This document shows positions 59,364 to 64,000 of a stretch of DNA of 64,000 bases, piece after piece. The position numbers and the translations under genes are program-made. Location of the stretch: assembly GCA_021793405.1 (NCBI GenBank), contig JAJYSV010000009.1, positions 1 to 64,000 on the forward strand, read 5' to 3'. The notes under the pieces were generated by a model that was not told where the DNA came from, searched no databases, and saw only the letters and a program-made list of their open reading frames with translations. Positions within the stretch are counted from its first letter, which is position 1, and each line of letters begins with the position of its first letter. This DNA comes from Acidobacteriota bacterium. GTDB taxonomy: Bacteria > Acidobacteriota > Terriglobia > Terriglobales > Acidobacteriaceae.

Positions 59364-61253
59364 CTATTTCACCGCCGATGGAATGGCCGCCCGCACGCGC
59401 TCATGAATCAACTGCACGGCAGTCTGCAGCGGCACGTCTTCGCTGCTCTGCGTTGCCCGCGTGACCATTTCCAAGATGCCATCCGCCGCCTTCTTCCCCA
59501 CGTTGATGCGGAAGGGAATTCCGACCAGATCCGCATCTTTGAATTTCACGCCGGCGCGCTCCTCCCGGTCATCGAGCAACACATCGAGCCCGGCAGAACT
59601 CAGTTCCTCGGCCAGCTTTTCTCCCGTTGCTTTCAATGCCGGGTCGCTCACGTTCGTAACCGTCACGACGACGTCGAACGGCGCGATCGAAGGTGGCAGG
59701 AAAAAACCGTGATCGTCGTAGCTCTGCTCCACGCACGCTGTCAGGATGCGTTCGACGCCGATTCCGTAGCTGCCCATGATCGGAGTCACTTCCTTTCCGT
59801 TCGGATCCAGGACGCGAGCGCCCATGCTCTCCGAATAGCGATACCCCAGCTTGAAGATGTGACCCACTTCGACCGCTTTGGCGACGCGGAGAGGCGCATT
59901 GCACTCCGGGCACCCTTCCCCCTCGTTTACCGCGCGGATGCTGGCCGCTACCGTCCAGGTAAAATCTCGTCCCGGGGTGACGTTACGGAAATGGTAGTCG
60001 AGCTTGTTGGCACCGCAGATCATGTTGCCGCGTCCTTTCAGCGCCTCATCCAGCACCACGACCATTTTGAGCCTGTTGGCGGCTGCCCAAAACTGCTGCG
60101 TGCGGTTCGGCTGAAACGGTATGCTTTGCAGTGCGGGCAGCAGATTCGGTTCCGCGATCTGCGGCAATCCCACCGGGCCGAGAAAGCCTCCGGGCGCCTT
60201 GAAGTGAATGGCGAGTTCTTCCGGCAGCATGGGTCGCACCTGTCCGGCGCGCAGTAATCCCAGCAGTTTCGTCTCGTTCACACTGTGGTCGCCGCGCAGA
60301 AAGACTGCGACAGGCACCCACACCGGCTGGTCGGCAGCGTCGCGTTTCTCCGCCATATAGGCCACGCATTTGATGTCCTGGCTGGCGCTGACGTGCATAA
60401 ATGCGGTCACGTCGGCAATCGCGCCCATGCCGGGCGTAGCTACCAGTTCCGGCTTGCCGTCACCGGTGGGAGCAATGTCTTCCGCAGGCGCCAGTTGCGA
60501 GGTCGCCTTCTCCACATTGGCGGCGTAGCCGCACTTCGCGCAGCTGGCGATCAAATCTTCGCCCGCTTCGGTGTAGACCATGAATTCCTGCGACTGGGAG
60601 CCGCCCATGGCCCCCGAGTCGGCCTCGACCGCGACGAATTTCAGTCCGCACCGGGAGAAAATTCTCCGATAGACGCGATCGTGTTTCTGATAGCTGGCAT
60701 CGAGTCCTGCGGCATCGATATCGAAGGAGTACGCATCCTTCATCAGGAACTGCCGCACACGCAGCAGACCCGACTTGGGGCGCGGTTCATCGCGGAATTT
60801 GGTTTGAATCTGGTACCAGATTTGCGGCAGCTGCTTATAGCTGCGCAGCTCCTTGCGCGCAATTTCCGTCATGACTTCTTCATGCGTCATGCCCAGACAC
60901 AGGTCGGCACCTTTGCGGTCCTTCAGCCGGAACATGTTGTCGCCCATGCTGGTCCAGCGTCCGCTCTGCTCCCACAACTCACGCGGCAGCAGGGCCGGCA
61001 ACAGAAACTCCTGGCCGATCGAGTCCATCTCCTCGCGCACAATGGCAACGATTTTATTGATGGAGCGCTGTCCAAGAAAAAGATACGAGTAGATGCCGGC
61101 GCCAAGCTGGCGAATATATCCGGCACGGACCAGAAACTTGTGGCTCGCGACTTCGGCGTCTGCCGGGGCTTCACGAAGAGTAGGAAGAAAAAGTTGCGAC
61201 CAACGATGCATGGGGTATGAGTGGGTATCCTTCATAGGGTTCGAAAACTTCAT
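59364..61253 (-). CDS. proS: Prolyl-tRNA synthetase (bacterial type)
   Basis: 629 residues from ATG 61253; ATG 61235 and 61211 are in frame and no start has a strong ribosome site. Class II motif 2 ([20 protein letters not shown]) and motif 3 ([11 protein letters not shown]) are present, with [20 protein letters not shown]. An editing INS-like insertion occupies about residues 235-400. The anticodon-binding domain ends the protein. It charges tRNA-Pro. It lies between kdsD and the PBP gene on the same strand, 120 bases after kdsD. Confidence 0.95.
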   Translation of the reverse strand: MKFSNPMKDTHSYPMHRWSQLFLPTLREAPADAEVASHKFLVRAGYIRQLGAGIYSYLFLGQRSINKIVAIVREEMDSIGQEFLLPALLPRELWEQSGRWTSMGDNMFRLKDRKGADLCLGMTHEEVMTEIARKELRSYKQLPQIWYQIQTKFRDEPRPKSGLLRVRQFLMKDAYSFDIDAAGLDASYQKHDRVYRRIFSRCGLKFVAVEADSGAMGGSQSQEFMVYTEAGEDLIASCAKCGYAANVEKATSQLAPAEDIAPTGDGKPELVATPGMGAIADVTAFMHVSASQDIKCVAYMAEKRDAADQPVWVPVAVFLRGDHSVNETKLLGLLRAGQVRPMLPEELAIHFKAPGGFLGPVGLPQIAEPNLLPALQSIPFQPNRTQQFWAAANRLKMVVVLDEALKGRGNMICGANKLDYHFRNVTPGRDFTWTVAASIRAVNEGEGCPECNAPLRVAKAVEVGHIFKLGYRYSESMGARVLDPNGKEVTPIMGSYGIGVERILTACVEQSYDDHGFFLPPSIAPFDVVVTVTNVSDPALKATGEKLAEELSSAGLDVLLDDREERAGVKFKDADLVGIPFRINVGKKAADGILEMVTRATQSSEDVPLQTAVQLIHERVRAAIPSAVK

Positions 61254-61373
61254 TCTACTTGTTTCAGAGAATGTTTCTGCGATTGGCTCGTAGCAACCGC
61301 CGATTCACCGGCACTCTGCGAGCTGCGGACCCCGGAACGCGCACCACCCCATCGGAGAGAGCGGCGAGACAAC

Positions 61374-62477
61374 CTAGAATAATTCTGTCCCCCACAAATC
61401 GTGCAGGTGGATCACGCCTTGCACCTTGCCCTCGTCATCGATGACGACCAGAGAAGTAATCTTGCGTTCCTCCATGCGGCGCAGGGCTTCGGCGGCAAAT
61501 TCATCTGCGGCGATGGCCTGCGGAGTGCGATGCATCACTTCTCCAGCGGTCTTTGTCAACGCGCCAGCGCCCTCCCGTTCTAGCAAACGACGCAGATCGC
61601 CATCGCTCAGCAGCCCCACTAATTTTCCGTCCTGGACGACGGTTGTCATGCCCAGCCCTTTGCGTGACATTTCATAGATCACATCTTTCATCGCCGTCTG
61701 CGGGGCAACACGCGGGATTGACTCGCCGGAGTGCATCAGCTGCTCTACCCGCATCAGGCGCTTGCCCAGTTTGCCTCCGGGATGCAGATTGGCGAAATCC
61801 TCCGCGCGAAAGCCCTTGCGCACCGAGATCGCAATGGCCAGCGCGTCGCCCAGGGCCAGCATCACCGTTGTCGAGGCGGTGGGCGCGAGGCCCAGCGCGC
61901 AGGCTTCCTGCTCCACCGAACAGTCGAGCGCCACGTCACTCGCGCGGGCAAGGGTGGAGTTCATATCGCAGCAGAAGCAGATCAAGGCATCACCGATCCG
62001 CTTCAGCATCTCCAGCAGACCGAGGATTTCTTCCGTCTCGCCGCTGGCTGACAGCGCAATCACGACATCGCCCTTGGCGAGCATGCCCAAATCTCCGTGG
62101 CGGGCCTCCGCTGGATGCAAAAACAATGCGGCCGAGCCAGTCGAGCTCAGGGTGGCGGCAATCTTCTGCGCAATGATGCCGCTCTTGCCCATCCCGGTGA
62201 CCACCACGCGTCCTCGAGATTCGCCGCAGGCGAGGAGAATGTTTACCGCATGTGCAAAATCTTGCGCAATGGCATGGTCCAGCCGGTCGGCCAGGCTCAG
62301 CAATGCGTGTGCCTCGATCCTCACCAGATTTGCCGGATCTGCGATTCCCAAATTGGAATCGTGGCGGACAGGCGCTGGCCGACGGACAGAGTTCTCAAGA
62401 TCTTCGCGTGATTTCATCTCAGGATGTTGGGCACGAACCTGAGATAAACGATACTGCATCGTTGTCATCGAAGCCAT
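61374..62477 (-). CDS. kdsD: Arabinose-5-phosphate isomerase (KdsD/KpsF-like; SIS + two CBS domains)
   Basis: 367 residues from ATG 62477, with GGGGAG 9 bases upstream. SIS domain VVVTGMGKSGIIAQKIAATL, HPAEARHGDLGML and ALSASGETEEI; two CBS domains in the C-terminal third, ending SLVVIDDEGKVQGVIHLHD. It converts ribulose-5-phosphate to arabinose-5-phosphate, the first step to Kdo in lipopolysaccharide, and so supports an outer membrane. About 30 extra residues lead the SIS domain. A 6 bp hairpin (62499-62514) precedes its ribosome site. It heads the long minus-strand run of 11 genes. Confidence 0.9.
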   Translation of the reverse strand: MASMTTMQYRLSQVRAQHPEMKSREDLENSVRRPAPVRHDSNLGIADPANLVRIEAHALLSLADRLDHAIAQDFAHAVNILLACGESRGRVVVTGMGKSGIIAQKIAATLSSTGSAALFLHPAEARHGDLGMLAKGDVVIALSASGETEEILGLLEMLKRIGDALICFCCDMNSTLARASDVALDCSVEQEACALGLAPTASTTVMLALGDALAIAISVRKGFRAEDFANLHPGGKLGKRLMRVEQLMHSGESIPRVAPQTAMKDVIYEMSRKGLGMTTVVQDGKLVGLLSDGDLRRLLEREGAGALTKTAGEVMHRTPQAIAADEFAAEALRRMEERKITSLVVIDDEGKVQGVIHLHDLWGTELF

Positions 62478-62498
62478 TCAGTACATCTCCCCATAGGT

Positions 62499-62514
62499 CT
62501 CCCAATAATGGGAG
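62499..62514 (-). promoter_or_regulatory. Small hairpin in the 5' region of kdsD
   Basis: CTCCCA (62499-62504) and TGGGAG (62509-62514) are perfect partners with a 4-base loop. It lies just before the GGGGAG ribosome site and might affect translation; six pairs is also compatible with chance. The remainder of the 260-base gap to the divergent adhesin-like gene shows no gene. Confidence 0.25.
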
Positions 62515-62737
62515 CAAGTCAACTCCACACAAGAACTGCATTTCATCCCTAAACATTCCGAGGCCACAGTTACTTTGGTTTGGATTCGACCCGCATGTTT
62601 GGCACGGCAGCTGCACCTCTCATCCGCGATGGCTTGCTAGATTTTGCAATTTTTTCTGCTCTTGGCCGGTGAACTCCGCTCGACGGAATCCTGCCACGGC
62701 ATACATCAGCAGTCGAGAACTCTTATTGGAGCGAACC

Positions 62738-64000
62738 GTGAATCCATTCGTCAGTACATTGTCCAGATCGAAAGCCTTTATGCAGCGTTTCCGCCCCGCT
62801 CTTTATCGATGCGGATTTTCTGTTTGCACTCTCTGTCTCCTGTTGGTGCTGCTGGCTTCGCGCGCGGCCGATGCAGCCACCTATACCGTGACCGACACTG
62901 CGGATAATGCCAGCGACCCAGGCTCGCTGCGCTATGCGGTCGCGAACGCGGCCAGCGGCGACACGATTGACATCGCTTCCAATGTGATGGGAACAATCAC
63001 GCTGACCAACGGTCCGCTGACGATCAGCAACAGCGTGACCATCGTGGGGCCGGGAGCGGCCATGGTGACCATCTCCGGCAACCACGCGACCAACGTGTTC
63101 ACGATCAACTCGGGAACGGTCATTTTGGCTGGACTGAACATCGCCTACGGAAACGCCGGCCCCAGTGGCTTTGGCGGGGGCATTTACAACAAGGCTGGCA
63201 CCCTGACTGTCGAGAACTGCACATTCGACGGGAATGCCGGGGGCTACGGCGGCGCGATCATGAACAACTTCGGCAGCACTTTGAACGTGACCGCCAGCCC
63301 ATTCTCCAACAACACTTCGATTTCGAACGGCGGTGGAGGAATTGCCAACTACGGCACCATGACAGTGAGCGCGAGTACCTTTGTCGGGAACAGGGGCGGC
63401 TACGGCGGCGCGATTGAAAACGAAGGCTCGGCGACCATCGAAAACAGTACGTTCGCAGACAACACGGGCAGCAACGGCGGCGGCATCTTTACGAATGTGG
63501 GAGCCACGCTCACCGTGATGAACAGCACCCTCTCCGGCAATTCCGGCCCTAACGGCGATGTATCCAACTACAGCGGCGGCTCCGCCACGTTGAGCAACAG
63601 CATCCTGGCAGACGGCTGTGCGAACTGTACCCAAGGCGGCCCCAATCTGATTGGCGGCACGCCCGATCTGGGTCCTCTGCAATACAACGGCGGTTTCTAT
63701 GAGACGATGATGCCGTTGCCGGGTAGTCCGGCCATCGGCGCCGGCTTAGGCAGCACACTGGCCACCGATCAACGCGGTTTTGCTCGCCCGATCGGAAGCG
63801 GCGTTGCCAGCGATTTGGGTGCTGTCCAGACCAACTACCTGACGGTGACCAATCTGAATGACAGCGGCGCCGGCTCTCTGCGCCAGGCGATTGTCGACGC
63901 GAACAGCGCTGGTTCGGCGGACATCGTGTTCCAGTCCGGCGTGACGGGAACGATCACTCTGGCCTCAGCCTTGCCTCCGATTACAGGCAACACCAACCTG
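62738..64000 (+). CDS. Secreted beta-helix/adhesin-like protein, 5' part (continues beyond the window)
   Basis: At least 421 residues from GTG 62738, with GGAG 6 bases upstream; ATG 62780 is an alternative. The signal peptide ends near ASRAADA before ATYTV. Residues after it begin with YTVTDTADNASDPGSLRYAV, a short motif that recurs at about 63836 (TVTNLNDSGAGSLRQAI). Between them lie repeated turns of a right-handed beta-helix: GGIYNKAGTLTVENCTFDGN, GGAIMNNFGSTLNV, GGAIENEGSATIENSTFADN and GGGIFTNVGATLTVMNSTLSG. Such proteins are surface or secreted adhesin-like or polysaccharide-binding proteins. The anchor would be downstream. No catalytic motif is visible. Confidence 0.85.
   Translation, partial: MNPFVSTLSRSKAFMQRFRPALYRCGFSVCTLCLLLVLLASRAADAATYTVTDTADNASDPGSLRYAVANAASGDTIDIASNVMGTITLTNGPLTISNSVTIVGPGAAMVTISGNHATNVFTINSGTVILAGLNIAYGNAGPSGFGGGIYNKAGTLTVENCTFDGNAGGYGGAIMNNFGSTLNVTASPFSNNTSISNGGGGIANYGTMTVSASTFVGNRGGYGGAIENEGSATIENSTFADNTGSNGGGIFTNVGATLTVMNSTLSGNSGPNGDVSNYSGGSATLSNSILADGCANCTQGGPNLIGGTPDLGPLQYNGGFYETMMPLPGSPAIGAGLGSTLATDQRGFARPIGSGVASDLGAVQTNYLTVTNLNDSGAGSLRQAIVDANSAGSADIVFQSGVTGTITLASALPPITGNTNL

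Noticed and set aside
62723-63682. Minus-strand frame of 319 codons opposite the beta-helix gene
   Set aside because: The plus strand has a signal peptide and repeats with coherent beta-helix periodicity; the minus frame is Val/Ala/Arg-rich with no domain.

Overview
This 64 kb window looks like chromosomal DNA of an acidobacterium (Acidobacteriota, Terriglobia-like). That is an inference from several things seen together: moderately high GC (about 60% in hand-counted stretches), Gram-negative envelope genes (TolC-like protein, bifunctional penicillin-binding protein, arabinose-5-phosphate isomerase for Kdo), exported glycoside hydrolases with Tat-like signals, a FecR-domain protein with a Gly/aromatic tail, and many GTG/TTG starts with strong Shine-Dalgarno sites. 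No rRNA, tRNA, CRISPR array, insertion sequence or integrase was recognised.

Layout. 1-7.0 kb: tail of an unknown gene, an exported nucleoside hydrolase, then (minus strand) an alpha-L-fucosidase, an aminotransferase and a GH31 glycosidase interrupted by an in-frame TGA. 7.3-12.2 kb: pstS-pstC-pstA-pstB phosphate importer, then galactokinase. 12.3-19.2 kb: two nearly identical tandem GH38 alpha-mannosidases, with their flanking hairpins duplicated too. 19.3-28.8 kb: heme A synthase, a GT39-type membrane glycosyltransferase, exopolyphosphatase, SixA phosphatase, a methyltransferase/UbiA-like pair and polyphosphate kinase. 29.1-31.9 kb: TolC-like and EmrA-like export components. 32.0-35.7 kb: tadA and a large LOV-GAF-GGDEF-EAL protein, probably a blue-light-responsive c-di-GMP enzyme. 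36.4-39.8 kb: thiG, ruvC and the FecR-domain protein. 39.9-41.2 kb: an AT-rich membrane protein, probably acquired by transfer. 41.3-46.9 kb: ksgA, a GT4 glycogen-synthase-like enzyme, an alpha/beta hydrolase, RNase J and an AhpD-like protein. 47.0-62.5 kb: an unbroken run of 11 minus-strand genes: kdsD, proS, PBP1, copA, nrdR, NAD-isocitrate dehydrogenase, asd, lysC, dapB, dapA, dapD. The window ends inside a secreted beta-helix/adhesin-like gene on the plus strand.

How the genes fit together. asd-lysC-dapB-dapA-dapD covers the aspartate-to-succinyl-diaminopimelate part of lysine and cell-wall synthesis, split by a well-formed terminator right after dapB. pst, ppk and the Ppx-family gene form a loose phosphate/polyphosphate theme. 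The fucosidase, GH31 remnant and mannosidases suggest breakdown of plant, fungal or microbial glycans, with galactose entering through GalK. The points most worth a second look are the LOV-coupled c-di-GMP protein, the nonsense-interrupted GH31 gene, the duplicated mannosidases, the possible leader upstream of thiG, the AT-rich membrane gene, and the copper ATPase with four N-terminal metal-site modules.
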